Positions 25,797 to 37,737 are shown, counted from the stretch's first letter. The stretch is 64,000 bases of DNA from Volutella citrinella (GCA_034401135.1 JAWZSP010000008.1:1240001-1304000); one strand, 5' to 3'. The notes: generated from the sequence alone by a model not told the origin. Numbers and translations are program-made.

Positions 25797-27284
25797 TTAC
25801 CCGACTTGTTCCTGTAAATCACCGTTTACCTCGTCGGCCTGCCAAGTTGCTGTTCCTTGGTGTAAGAGGAATGGTTTCCAGGTGTCCTTTTCGTCGTCAA
25901 ATGAAAATGAGAGACCACGTATGAAGCTCAATGGCCAGTCAGAGTACGGTCGGTACTCTTCGGGGAGCTCTTTGACGATGTTTTCTATCCATACTCTGCT
26001 CATACCTTTTCGTTCGTCATACCCTTTGACGACAGATGGCGAATTTGATCTGTTTTTACCGAGAACAACGGTCTTCCGGGCCATGATAAGTTCTGTAATC
26101 AAGATGTGTATGAGAACGAGACGCGAGACGTGATTATTGGGATCCATGAACGAAGTAAACTCTTCAGTTTTCAGGCCCCCCAAGGAGTCGTAGAAGAAGG
26201 ACAATTCTCGGTAGGCTAGAAATGTCAGTACGGCAGATACAACAGAGCAACGTATCAGGTGACTTGCCTTCGTTGGGATTGGTGGTCGCCAAAGTCGCAA
26301 TCCTTACCATGTGTCCCAAATATCCTAATTCAGCAACACTCTTGCACATAGGACTGAGCTTCCTCGCACTAGCGCGGAAGCCGTCGGCGACGACTCGGTT
26401 GAGCCTGCTGTCTGTGTCACTCTCCTTGATGAAGTCTTGAACTCTCTCAACATATGTTGAGCGATCGAAGTCGTGAAATAGAGGCTCCCTTTCCGCGTCC
26501 CTGAATAAATTGTTGCCAACGAGGAAGCCTGGAACAAGGATGAGCCATATGCGAAAATCATGCGGTGAATCTTGGAGTTTCTTACAGCCGCGAATCATCG
26601 TGAAGAAATCCACCAGGCCATCCTCCAGATGTGCAGACTGAAAGGTCAATGCAAGCAATGTACCAAACGCTGCTTCGGACTCGGGGATTGACAATTGGTC
26701 TTTTGCCATCGTCGCCTTCAAGGCACCAAGGGCTGTAACGCGGTGCTTGAGGGCGGCTCTTTTATAGGCGCCATTGGTCAACGAACTCAAATGCGAGGCT
26801 CCCATGCCAAGCATTGCGTGAAGCAGGAAATCATACTATCAGTCGAAGGGGTGAGTCATTGACGTGGTTGGATCGAGCTCTGGGGTTTACTTACTTGATG
26901 AGAAAGCTGCGATACTTGCTGCCATGTCCCAAACCCATCTACCGGGAGTGGGGGATAGGCTTCGAGTATGAAGTGGCGGAAGAAGTTCAAATCATCATGG
27001 TCGAACATGGCCGGCGTTGATCTTAGTGGCCGAGCCACGGAAACGGCGGCTAGCTCTTGCGGTGTGCGGCGGCGATTTCTTGCATACTCGCATTCCAGTC
27101 CGAGGCGGTTACAATTGCCGCACTGCGGCGTCACCTCGTCGCATTTGACCTTGCGCCGCTTGCAAGTGATGCAGCCCGCTCGGGATTTGGTGTGGCCTTT
27201 GCGAGGGATCGGGCGTCGTGGGAGGGCGCCGGTCGACCAACTCCTCGAACCAGGAGAATCTTCCCCGTCAAAGTTTGTCGGCAT
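25797..27284 (-). CDS. Zn2Cys6 fungal transcription factor
   Basis: Three exons (27284-26895, 26835-26268, 26215-25797) encode 458 residues. A binuclear zinc cluster sits at the N-terminus with cysteines at 38, 41, 48, 55, 58 and 65 in the canonical CX2CX6CX6CX2CX6C spacing, preceded by basic residues. The remainder matches the all-helical middle region of this class: a [16 protein letters not shown] segment at the first splice and AYRELSFFY at the second. Intron 1 is GT-AG (59 nt). Intron 2 (52 nt) uses a GC donor. DNA-binding regulators of this type sit in the nucleus and often control a nearby pathway or transporter; the convergent RTA1 gene is the only such candidate here. Targets are unknown. 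Confidence 0.93.
26216..26267 (-). other. GC-AG intron of the Zn2Cys6 gene
   Basis: The donor reads GAAG|GCAAGT and the acceptor TTTCTAG, with a CTGAC branch site. The nearby GT (GTCACC) is in the wrong phase, whereas the GC donor restores NPNEAYRELS. Confidence 0.85.
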
Positions 27285-27735
27285 GACGGGTTACATAGAC
27301 GATCAAGTTGGTGAATAACGACAACAGCCTTTGGCAATGCCGGGTCGTTTGGGTCGCTTAGGAGAGAGAAGTGCATACAGGGTTGTAGATTTGACAGGAT
27401 TGGGGCTAGTGCACTGCCTCACCTCATGTACCAGTCAGCCTTGCAGGGCATGTGTAAGCATCCAGGGCCAAGCATTTCAAGATGAGTCTGATAAAATATT
27501 ATTACATGTGCAATCAGTCCCCCCCGAACTTCTGTGAAGCACATGGTCTTCTTTACGGAGGGTACGCTTTACGGTAGGGCTTTTGTTCGATTTCAATAAC
27601 AGTGGTAAAACCCCAGTGCGGGCCGTCCATCTGAGACAGTCACCCCCCAGGGGTTGAAGGTCATTCCAGTAATGTTGACAAAAGGCATCTTGTATTCATG
27701 TCAAATGCTCATCTGTCTAAATTCGTCTCTCCTTT
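27285..27735. promoter_or_regulatory. Promoter side of the Zn2Cys6 gene
   Basis: A 451-nt spacer between the start of the regulator gene and the stop of CCT5, both on the minus strand. It must contain the CCT5 3' end and the regulator's promoter. No motif stood out. Confidence 0.4.
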
Positions 27736-29632
27736 TTAAAAGTCGTTGTCATCGGCGCCTGACACAATGACGTTGTTGACCTTGAGGACCATGCGGCATA
27801 GTTGAGTGGCCAGCTGGAGCTGCTGCTTCTTACCGATCAGCGGGTCAATTACAAAGGCGTCCTTCATGTTGTTGCTGCCCAGGCCCATGCAGTCAACACC
27901 AAGCATTCCGCGGCCACTGTCAGCAGCCTTGACCTGCTGGCTCTTGACCTCGGCGAGCGTGGCAATGGGGTTCAGACCACTGTTCTCCGCCAGAGTCATG
28001 GGCACGGTGTCGAGAGCCTCGGCGAAAGCTCGCATGGCATACTGCTCAAGACCGGGAGTCTTCACGGCAGCGTCCTCGACAGCCAGAGAGCAAGCAATCT
28101 CCGCGGCACCACCGCCATAAACGACACGGTTGTCGCGCACCAGGTTTCGCACAACGCAAAGGGCATCGTGGAGGGATCGCTTGGCCTCGTCGATGATCTG
28201 TCTCAAGGGTTAGCTCGTCAATTCTTGATACCACTTCATGGTTCCACATACCATCTTGTTGCTTCCACGGACAAAGACAGTCACGGCACGGGTATTCGCA
28301 CACTCCTCGATCACGAGCATCTTCTCTCTCGTCGTACCAAAGGTCATTTCTCGCACGACACCGGCGCGGCCAAGCTTCTCGGCGCTGAGGTCCTCGAAAC
28401 GGGGCACTATCCGGCCGTTGGTTGCGATGGCAATCAGCTCAATCTCGGGGCCGCCAACCCACCGCACGGCGGGGAGTTCGTTCTGAAGAAGCAGGTGGTT
28501 GGCCTCGTCGTCAAAGCCCCATTGGCAGATGGCGAGGTTGGCGCCAGTGTCCTTGATCTGCTGAATCATCTCGATGAACTTCTCCTTCTCGTAGTTTTGC
28601 AGCTTCTTGAATTCCTCCACGCTTGTGATGTCGAGGTGGTGCTTGGTCTTGGGCTTCGGGGGCTCGAACGCGCAGGTCAGGATAGCGATCTTGGCATCCT
28701 TGACCTCGGAAGGCATCTGAGGGTGAGAGAAATCCTTGTCGACGATGACACCCTTGACAAGGAGAGTGTCCTCGAGAGCACCTCCAACCTTTCCGTCGAC
28801 CTTGATAAGCTCAAAGTCGACGTCCTTTCGCTCCAGGTCCGCCACAGAGAGGACAGCGTCAACAGCAATGTTGGCGAACTGCTCGTGCGACTTGGAAACG
28901 ATCTTACTTCCCAAACTTGTTCGGGCCACCTTGACAAGGTTGGCAGTCTCCTCCTTGGAGAATTCGATCGTGTCGGAAATCTTGTCGAGCTCGGCCACGG
29001 CGATGTCGCAGGCTTGGTCGTAACCGTCGGCGATTCGGATGGGGTGGATTCCCTTGTCGATAAGATCGGCAGCTTGCTCCAGAAGAGCACCCGCAAGCAC
29101 GACGACGCCAGTGGTGCCGTCGCCAATCTCATCGTCCTGGGACTTGGAAAGCTCGACTAATAGCTTGGCCACGTGGTTGGTGATCTCCATCTGCTGCAGA
29201 ATGGTGGCGCCATCGTTGGTCACGGTGATGTCTCCATCGGGGGAGATGAGGATCTTGTCGAGACCACGAGGGCCAAGAGACGACTTGACGATGTTGGCGA
29301 CGGTGCGGGCGGCGAGGATGTGGGATTTGACGGCTTCGTTGCCAAACTGGCGCTTCTTCTTCCCCTGACTGCTGCCCGTTAGCTAATGTGTAGCGGCGAG
29401 TGGGCGATGCACGCACTCTCGAACGACGATGAAAGGACGACCTTGCTCATCCTTCATCACCGCAGCTATATTCCTGTGGTCAGCAGTGGGAACTCGTGGC
29501 GTGGTGCAGTCCGCCCGGCAGTACCATTATTAACATCCAGATCTGTCCCTCATTAGCTACGACCCCTCCACAAGTCCACAAGCCCTGGGTCGAGGGGCTC
29601 GGACTCGATTGTGCGAACTCACTCAACGACAT
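27736..29632 (-). CDS. CCT5: T-complex chaperonin subunit epsilon (CCT5)
   Basis: Five coding exons: 29632-29623, 29542-29525, 29465-29417, 29368-28252 and 28197-27736; 551 residues, the usual length for this subunit. The product follows animal and yeast CCT-epsilon closely: [74 protein letters not shown] and [11 protein letters not shown]/TRiC is the eight-subunit double-ring ATPase that folds actin, tubulin and other cytosolic proteins; GDGTT and the aspartates nearby form the ATP site. The first three coding exons are only 10, 18 and 49 nt. They are supported by phase and by the reading [19 protein letters not shown]. The gene is divergent from HBS1 across 687 nt. Confidence 0.97.
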
Positions 29633-30319
29633 CTTGACGGCCGGAAATCCACCGTGGGAGCTGTATTCGCTGGTAACAGGGCGACTACGGCGATATTCGA
29701 AAAGGTCCCACGAAATTTGGTGGTAGACTCGAGCTTGAACTTCTCGTCGCTTGGCTTGGCCCGAATTTTTTGAGTACTGGGGGTTGCCTGCACTCGGACG
29801 CCGCCGGGGCGGGGAAATGGTAAGTCCGGGCGCTCAGGGGGGTTGCCCACCGCCTCTGTGCATCTGCCAGCGCTCCATGGCTGTCCAGCCGAGTCCACGG
29901 CTAGTGGGCTGGGAGCCTAGTGGCACCAGCGACCAGTGCCTCAGTGCCTCGCCGGGATGACTACATCATAAGCTGGACCCCGCTAAAAAGCGGCCCAAAT
30001 GCCCCGCCATTTGGGTGAGGTTCTGGGTGCTGCGCCAGAGTGGCCCCTCATTTTGGCTTGCCCGGTGACACAGACGTTGATGCTCTTTTATAAAACCAAC
30101 CTTCATTTCCGTAGCGTCATTCGCCTTGCGGGAAACGGCACACTTGCCACTCTCACACTGCCTTCATTCGCTTTTCTCTCCGCTTCGAGATACCCAGCCT
30201 TGCGTTCCTTCTTCTGCTCGACCTTGTCAGCTAAATCGCTAGCGCTATCGGACCAAACAGCGCCCTGATTACGACACGATCCTTCCATCCAGCAGCGATT
30301 CGCCTTACCCTTGCCCACC
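29633..30319. promoter_or_regulatory. Divergent promoter between CCT5 and HBS1
   Basis: 687 nt between two outward-facing ATGs. It must carry both transcription starts, so the two protein-quality genes may share control elements. The HBS1 side has a pyrimidine-rich leader (CTTCATTCGCTTTTCTCTCC). No recognised site was identified with confidence. Confidence 0.6.
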
Positions 30320-32913
30320 ATGTCTCGACACCGAATTGTGCATACGCTCAACGCGGACGACATTGTGTCCGAGTTCGACGGCGATGATTACGAGGAGGAA
30401 GAGGACGAGCTGAGCCCGGAAGACAGAGAAGCCATGGACCGTGGAACAGCAGAGGTTAGGGCGGCGATGGGCACCGAGGCAAACAAAGTCACCACACAGC
30501 AGATTCAAGAGGCTCTGTGGCACTACTACTATGACGTCGACAAATCTGTTACATATTTGACAAAGACGTTCATCGCTCCAGCGCCAAAGCCGGCACCCAA
30601 AAAGGCCCCAGAAGGTACGTTCAGCTCAGTCTCTTTTTCTGCTGCGCAACACCTTTTTGTGGAAGGGATCGGAGCAGACCTTGAGCGTCCAACATACTTC
30701 GGCTACATCTCGGGAGCAACGGAGGCTGCGACACTATCCCATCCGTCGAAACGACCAAGGATTTCAAATTCGCACTTCTTCCACGACATGCCATGGCTGA
30801 ACGTACCTCAACATCGCCAAACTATCTTTGTGGAACCCGAACGGCCCCGAGGCGGATTGCTAGGCGGCGGCGAGGGGCCTCCAAAGATGTCGAAGCTACA
30901 GGCCTTGGCGGCCGCGAGAAAGAAGAAGAATGAAGAAAAGAAGGTACAGGAAAAGGGTCAACAGCCTGAAAAGGGTATTGAGAATTTGTCAATCAGTGAG
31001 GTATCGCAGAAGGAGACTCGCCGTCCTATTACTGGCCTGGGTAAACGCTCAAGAGACAGCGAAACTCCCGCGCCCCAGCCAAGTGAATCGCCAAAGGCAC
31101 CCGAGTCTCATCCGGCCCCTGTGGCGGAGCAAGACACGACACCCGATCCCCATTTTGCGGCCTTGCACGGGGAACCTGCTGTAATCATCCATTCTTCGAC
31201 AAAAGCCAAAGAACTTGCGGCTTTGGCTCCAGGACCGTCGCCCTCGGCCTTTGCTCAGACGCTCCTAGGGTCTGCTCCAGAAACCTCCACTGCCCACAGA
31301 CCCGATGTTTTTGCAATGCCATACACCACTTCTTCATCCTTTGTCGCCCAAGCTTTCACCGAGCCAAGCCCCGACGACGTGGTGCTTGCAGCTCAGGCGA
31401 AAGGTTCGAACTTTGCAAGGACGAAGTAATGGGCTAATTCTAATGCCTTTCCAGCGGGTAAAAAGAACCCACCTCCCGCGAAGTCAGCGAAAAAGCCATC
31501 CAAGGACAAGGGAGCGTCTAACGACGGGGACCTTGGTCAAGACGTTGCTGCGTTGAAGATCAATGAAGCCCCTCCTCCCAAAAGTAAGGGGCTCGACGTT
31601 CTCAAAGAATTTGAGAAGAGCGCCAACAAGAGAAGCATTAGCTTTGTGGTTGTCGGTAAGACAAGGATACTCTCATTTGCCCAGTTCGGAAGCTCATTCT
31701 CATAGGCCATGTTGATGCTGGAAAGAGCACTTTGATGGGTCGCTTGCTTCTCGAACTAAAGTTTGTCGAGAAGCATACGATAGACCGCTATCGAAAGCTT
31801 GCAGAAAAGTCCGGGAAGCAGTCTTTCGCTCTTGCGTGGGTCATGGACCAGCGAAGTGAAGAGCGTGAACGAGGCGTCACAATTGACATCGCAACAAACT
31901 ACTTTGAAACCGAGAAGACGAGTTTTACTATTCTTGATGCGCCAGGCCATCGGGATTTCGTCCCCAACATGATCGCAGGTGCCAGTCAGGCAGACTTCGC
32001 CATTCTCGTCATTGATGCAAACACGGGTGCTTATGAACGTGGTTTGAAGGGACAAACTCGAGAGCACGTGCTCCTTCTTCGAAGCTTGGGCGTCCAAAGG
32101 CTTATTATTGCCGTGAATAAGCTGGATATGGTTGGATGGTCGAAGGACCGGTTCGACGAGATTAACCAGCAAGTCTCTGGCTTCCTAACCGGTCTTGGAT
32201 TTCAGGCCAAGAACGTCTCTTTTGTTCCCATTTCCGGACTCAACGGAGACAATCTTGTTCGAAGAACGGAGGACACGGCGGCCTCTTGGTATAATGGCCC
32301 AACCCTAATTGAAGCTCTGGAGGATTCGGAGCCTTCAACCGCCAGGGCCCTGAAAAAGCCGTTCCGTATGGCCATTTCCGAAGTGTTCAGGTCAGCCCTT
32401 GGCACAACGACAATCGCCGGACGCCTTGACTCTGGATCTATCCAGGTCGGAGATGCCGTTTTGGTCCAGCCAAGTGGAGAGGAGGCCTACATCAAGTCTA
32501 TTTTGGTTGATTCCAGCAGTCAGGATTGGGCGGTCGCCGGGCAGAGTGTCAGCATTTCTTTGTCCAATATTGACCCAATCCACATCCGCGTTGGCGACAT
32601 GTTGTGCCATACAGTGGATCCCATCACGATAGGGGACACATTCACGATGAAGGCCATGGCATTCGAACATTTGATGCCCATGCCTGTGGATCTTCACCGT
32701 GGACGCTTGCATGCTGCTGGGCAAATCCAATCAATCACAGCAACTCTCGATAAAGCTACAGGAGCTGTGGTCAAGAAGAAGCCGAGAGTCGTTCAGCCTG
32801 GCGGCGTGGCACGGGTAGTGGTGAAGCTCGCTTCAAAGGTGCCTCTGGAGCCGGGACAACGTGTCGTGATTAGAAGTGGAGGGGATACGGTGGCCGCTGG
32901 TCTTCTAGAATAA
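30320..32913 (+). CDS. HBS1: Hbs1/Ski7-type translational GTPase
   Basis: Exons 30320-30614, 30678-31403, 31455-31655 and 31706-32913 give 809 residues. If the 63-nt first intron is retained the product is 830. Residues 1-85 form the Hbs1 N-terminal domain, with an acidic segment followed by helices. The middle region (about 130-185) has FFHDMPWLNVPQHRQ, then RPRGGLLGGG and KMSKLQALAAARKKK. The C-terminal half is an eEF1A-like GTPase: GHVDAGKST at about 408, RGVTIDI, DAPGHRDF, NKLDMV, then two beta-barrels. Hbs1 works with Dom34/Pelota to split ribosomes stalled on mRNA. The second and third introns are secure because they rebuild the P-loop region exactly. The start is the ATG at 30320; the upstream TTG is not a start. 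Confidence 0.95.
30615..30677 (+). other. Probable optional intron in HBS1
   Basis: GTACGT donor directly after KKAPE and a phase-compatible GAGCAG acceptor. The 63 nt contain no stop, so both spliced and retained forms are translatable. No clear CTAAC-type branch site is visible, which lowers confidence. Confidence 0.5.
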
Positions 32914-34700
32914 GTCTAAGTCAATGACGGATTTGTCGTATCTGGGAGAAACGAGTAATGATCAAAAACCTGCAATTTGTTTGACAAACCATGTCAATAC
33001 CATACCCTATAGCTGAGTCAATCTCACCGTCCTGGCACCGGTACATCGCGAGATAAGATTCGCATGGAGAGATTAGTAACCAAACAATAAACCCATATCT
33101 GGAGAGCTCTTATGTCATCTGTTCTCAGCAAGCCGGTGTCATGATGGCGTAGTGCATCGAGGAGAAGGGGTACGGAATTTGGTGGAGATGCGGTTGCATA
33201 AGGACCTAGTCAGCCCTGAACACGGGCTTAATCAGAATAAAGCCGAGCAGCGGTGATACGCTTAATCGGAATATGCTTTACGTACCGTTCCTAGTCCGCA
33301 GTTTTTGGGGCGGATAACGTTGTCGCATCAGTCGCTTTGCGAATTACTGCATGATCCGAAGCTTGAACGGAGGAGTAACATTACCTGACGGGCCCAACCG
33401 CCCTCCATTCACTATCACAATTATCGAGTCGTCAAAACAGTTCCATAAAAATGTAGGCAACAGTTTCGAAGCGGTCAATCGTGTCTCTTGGCATGTTGCG
33501 AGACGGCCTTTTGGTGGGATAATGAGTCTGGGCATACATTTCGCTACAGGTGAAGGACAGGACCTCCGTCTCTCAACATCTGCAACATCCATCCAGGCGC
33601 TACTTCTTTATAACGTAGAGAACTCGATAAAACTCTTCTTAGTCCTATTGTTCTCAGAGCTAACCTTCTCTGGCCACCTGACGGGCCGCGATGACCTGGA
33701 TTAGACTTGGGCTCTGCCAGGCCTGCAGAACGGAGGCGGGCTCTCACATCCTGCCAAGCTGTGCGCGGCTTGGAAAAGTCTTTGACACGATTTTGGCATT
33801 TCTACTCTCAAGAAATGCTTCAAGGTCATCGCCCGGACTCGCCAGGGTTCGCTTTCCAGGACATCTTCACTGGTAAGCCGCCACCCAGGCATCGTCCCAA
33901 TTGAGGTGAGCGGCGATGCGACAGCTGATACGGCAGCTGTATGGGCTGTGACACTGCTCAAGATGGTGGAAAGCGGCGTTGTTAGGCCTGGCAAAGAGGC
34001 CGGGCACGAACTTGTTGCTGGAGGCTTCAAGAGACTGGGAAGAAGCGCTTCTCGTTGCGTTGTAAGCCAAGATGTGGAGTTAGCAAGTTATTTTCGTACC
34101 ATGATGAAGCCGAATTATACAAGGAGGCTATTCAGTAGTCCTGTCAATCCCAGTTGCCTGAAATCATCTGAGGACAGGCGTCGCTCTGTCGTGAGATGGA
34201 CATTGTCTAGGAGGACATCATGGACCGTGAAGCTGCTGGAAGTGTATGAGATACGGTCTGCAAGAATTTAATTGTGGCATGTAAGATGCGGCCTTTCCCT
34301 CAACGAGAAGGACTTCCAAGGGCCTGTGGAGCGTTGTGGTGAAGCATCAGCTGTACGCATCCATGAACCGTTGCACTCGGTTAAATAAATGCTGCCAAGG
34401 CTGACTGTCGATTTCTAGAAGCGTTGACCTGCTGTTTACAATTGGTTGCATCCACACTATGACCAATTTGTTGTCAAGTTGCGCCTGCCAAGAGCCAAGC
34501 CCCGGTAATAGTGCTGCTGCCTTCGTCATTGGCATCAGCTGACCTTTTCAGTGGGCATCGCCGTGCCGATGCGCACGTCAGACATAAGTAGGGTAAGGTA
34601 TCTTCACTGTTGATGGTCATTACCAAGTCTTGCTGCCTCTGCCTTTCCCTCATTGCGATATTTTTCACAATTTTACGGCTGATATAGTGAGTCGCTGAAA
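32914..34700. other. 1.8 kb gene-free spacer
   Basis: Between the HBS1 stop and a plus-strand unknown gene. No frame with family resemblance was found; the downstream part is the promoter of the 258-residue gene. Confidence 0.5.
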
Positions 34701-35477
34701 ATGGACGCGCCACCAGCATACAATGCCTCCGGTGCTCCCACCAACAATCTGCCATCCTACCATGTCGCGACGTATGGGCGGCCGGAGCCTCTGCCGCTCG
34801 AGGCTGAGCAATGCCCAACATTAATAGTTGAGGGCTGCAAAATTTATTCACAAAAGCACCCAGAAAGATTGCTCTACGAAACTAGCAACCCACCATGCGA
34901 AACTCCCGGAAAGCTCTATGGCGTGGAGAAGATTCGATACCGGGTGACTGAGGGAGCCGAGGGTGAGGGCGGCGAGATTCGGAGCCGGCACGATCACATC
35001 TATGACTTCGAAACGGACCCATCCAGCGCAACTCAGCGGGATGTGGTGATTACAGGCAAGGCAAGCTCCAAGCGTACCTTTCGCGACGCAAAAATGAACC
35101 AAGGCGTAAACGCTGCCTCCTTCTCTGTGTCTGAACACTTCAAGGCGAGCCCCATGCTGGGAGATCCTCGGCGCAAGATTGCCTGGAAGGACGGAAGCAA
35201 GGTAGTCGCGGTGGAAACGCGGCCGGAATGGGATAAAGACGGAAACCTTGTGGCGCTACCTCAGCTGGAGATCAAGGCCATGCTTGAGGAGAAGCTGCTC
35301 GACTTTTTGGTGACCTGCTGGTGCGCAAGGCTTTGGAAGGAAGCGCAGAAGGAGCTCAAGGAGCCAATGAGTTGGAGTAAATGTGCGCCACCCGCCTTGA
35401 CAGGACACCTCCCCATTCAAGACATGATCGGAAGGGCTAACTCTATGTTGAAGTCAAACGAATCGCCTCTACCGTGA
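34701..35477 (+). CDS. Unknown 258-residue protein
   Basis: A single exon from ATG (34701) to TGA. The N-terminus is a short Pro/Tyr/Ala-rich stretch (MDAPPAYNASG, NNLPSYHV). A region of alternating hydrophobic and polar residues follows, with several YxVxxG-like strands (LYGVEKIRYRV, HDHIYDFET, DVVITGK). The C-terminus is an amphipathic helix with a CWC motif (about residues 211-213) followed by a lysine-rich segment. No signal peptide or membrane helix is present. The strand-rich middle resembles tubby/LOR-type folds only in overall pattern; I do not recognise the family. Composition and the absence of stops over 777 nt support a real gene. No functional neighbour is obvious. Confidence 0.65.
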   Translation: MDAPPAYNASGAPTNNLPSYHVATYGRPEPLPLEAEQCPTLIVEGCKIYSQKHPERLLYETSNPPCETPGKLYGVEKIRYRVTEGAEGEGGEIRSRHDHIYDFETDPSSATQRDVVITGKASSKRTFRDAKMNQGVNAASFSVSEHFKASPMLGDPRRKIAWKDGSKVVAVETRPEWDKDGNLVALPQLEIKAMLEEKLLDFLVTCWCARLWKEAQKELKEPMSWSKCAPPALTGHLPIQDMIGRANSMLKSNESPLP

Positions 35478-37737
35478 CGGATGGCTCAAGGTCAGGAGCC
35501 GCCAGGGCTGGCGGCTTCTTGTAATGTGTGGTCGATTTCCGACAGACAAAGCAGCCTCGCCGGATATCAATGGCCGTTGAGAATGCAACCGAAAGCATCC
35601 TCAAGGCCTCTGGGTTGTCGCCAAAACAAATGACAGACACCTTGTTGGCTGGTATTGTGGCTGGCCATCACAAGACTGCGAATGTGATCAGAGGCGAACT
35701 GGTTTGCGCGGGGTGTGGACTGAGACGCCACTGACGCAAACCTCGAGCGATGAACGATGGAGGTGGACGATTGGAAGAGCAAAAGCAAGAACGTAAACCC
35801 GGAGAAGGACATGGGTCGATGAATACCAAATGAGTACCAAGATGCTGCAACTATCAGTAATGGTAGTAGGGATTCACGTGCGACCTGCTTCAACTGGCAC
35901 CGTGCATGTGAAAGCCGTCAGGGTGGGAAATCAAATAAGCTCCAACAAGGCAAGACAGGACAGCGGCCAAGTTGATTGGTCACATGTAAGCAATGTTGTC
36001 GTGCATGTGAGACCAGATCTAAGGTATCTTGGGGACATAGCAAAGCATGCGCTCATGGGTCAACTGCCTTGGGTGGTTGGCCAAGAGGGTGTCGATATGG
36101 GGGCTGTTCCTGGACACGTTACTGTGTAAGGTGCCAGAAATAGCCACCTGGCGGGCCGGTCTGCGCCACGGACATGATCCTTCGGCCACACCTAGCTCCC
36201 CCGTTGGTCAGCATGATGAAGAACTGAAAGGAGCTTGAGAGAGGGAAAAGAAGTTGAGAGAGAGAAAGTCAAAGGGCATTTGGCAAGGTCTACGTATCGA
36301 GAACTCCAAAAAAAAAGTTGATTTCAGAACGTGTTGGCCATCAAGAATAATGCCTGCAGGGTGTTAGGCATCCTGAATCATGTGCGCATTGAGTCCATGG
36401 TCCCGAAGGTACTAGTCGAAAGTGTCCTTCCGGCCACAAAATGGACATGTGGTCTCTGTTTGTGATCGTTGATTTGCATCATTTCATCAATCGTGTCCCG
36501 ATGCTTAGCGGCATGTTCAGGCGACTGCGCGAAACACGGCGAGGGAGCGCATGGTGGGGACAGTGTGTTCTTGGATGGTTGGACAGGGATTGGGGTTAAA
36601 AATAACGAAAGGCCCTACAGTGGCATCAGCGACATCCATCCAGGGCCCATGGGCATTCGATTTGGCCAGGTTGCCAACCTCCTGCTGGTACATAGGGACG
36701 AGGAGGCGGTGGAGCTCAATTGCCACGCCAAGGATAGCGTGGTCCTCCGAACGGTGTGCGGATGATAGTATATGTGGCCACGTTGAGCAACCCTGGGCCT
36801 AGATTTGACACCTGGCTCAAGATTAAGGACACACAGGTCCCGTTCTGTGTCAGCGTTCTAAGCGCGGGCCAGAAAGGATCGGGTGCTGTGGCTCCGAGGG
36901 ACCCACTGCCCTGTTTGGCCGGGGGCAACGACACTGTCGACACATATGCGAATATTCTCGAAGCGTGAGGCATCACGCAAGAGGACAACTGTTGGCCGCT
37001 GAGTCGCATAGAGCTGCCACGGAATGGAGACGAATCCCTGGATCCTACGCCACCCCGGAAGGCATCTGTAACACAGTTGCCGCTATGGGCCAATTAGCCT
37101 ATTTCGTGACTCACCAAGTGCAAAGAAGACATTGGAAACCTTGAGCATGCCTATTGCACTTGTCATGACGTTCGCTCTTGGGAACCTGGCGTCTTCTTTT
37201 TTCGGGGCAGGAAGAGGCGCAGGAGCCGTGCAGTTTCGACCCACTGGAAGAGGCGGAGGCAAGGTTTGTCGGCTTGTACCCTCAGATGGGTCTGATGGGG
37301 GCCAGGGCAGCTGCCGGGCTGGGACGGTGCTAAGATAGTTATGACACTGTAGGGGTCCCGGGGCTGAGGTAGAGCCCCTGCAAGCCGAGCCGTCGCACGA
37401 CCCGCTGTGTGGCACTTGTACCGTGCGGATTGTACAAAGCCGGACACCCACCCCTGTCACGTGGGGCTAGAACAAGGGGTTGTGGCGGGTGTGGTGAAAT
37501 CTGGCCTCTTGAGTCTTCTGGACACCTCAACTTTTTGGGAGGCGCCTTCTTAAGCTCTGGAACATCTCTTCCTCTCCCAAATTCCGAACTTCCACCATCA
37601 ACGATACCCCATTCTCCCGTGGTCGCGCTAAGCTGAGGACATCACCAAGCCTCGCAGCGTCGGAGCAATTTGTTCTTTATTTCCTTCATCTCTATTTCAG
37701 TCGCAGCATAGAGAAACCACACAACTAGAGCTTCATC
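35478..37737. promoter_or_regulatory. 2.3 kb spacer including the BiP promoter
   Basis: No supported gene. The last few hundred bases form the BiP promoter and leader. A CACGTG palindrome lies at 37458-37463. CAGCGTC at 37655-37661 is one base from the CAGCGTG core of the yeast unfolded-protein-response element. The leader just before the ATG is pyrimidine- and A-rich (CCACACAACTAGAGCTTCATC). These sites are suggestive only. Confidence 0.4.

Noticed and set aside
27802..29160. 452-codon plus-strand frame opposite CCT5
   Set aside because: Lies exactly antisense to conserved CCT5 codons; strong C/G third-position bias creates open antisense frames. No family resemblance of its own.
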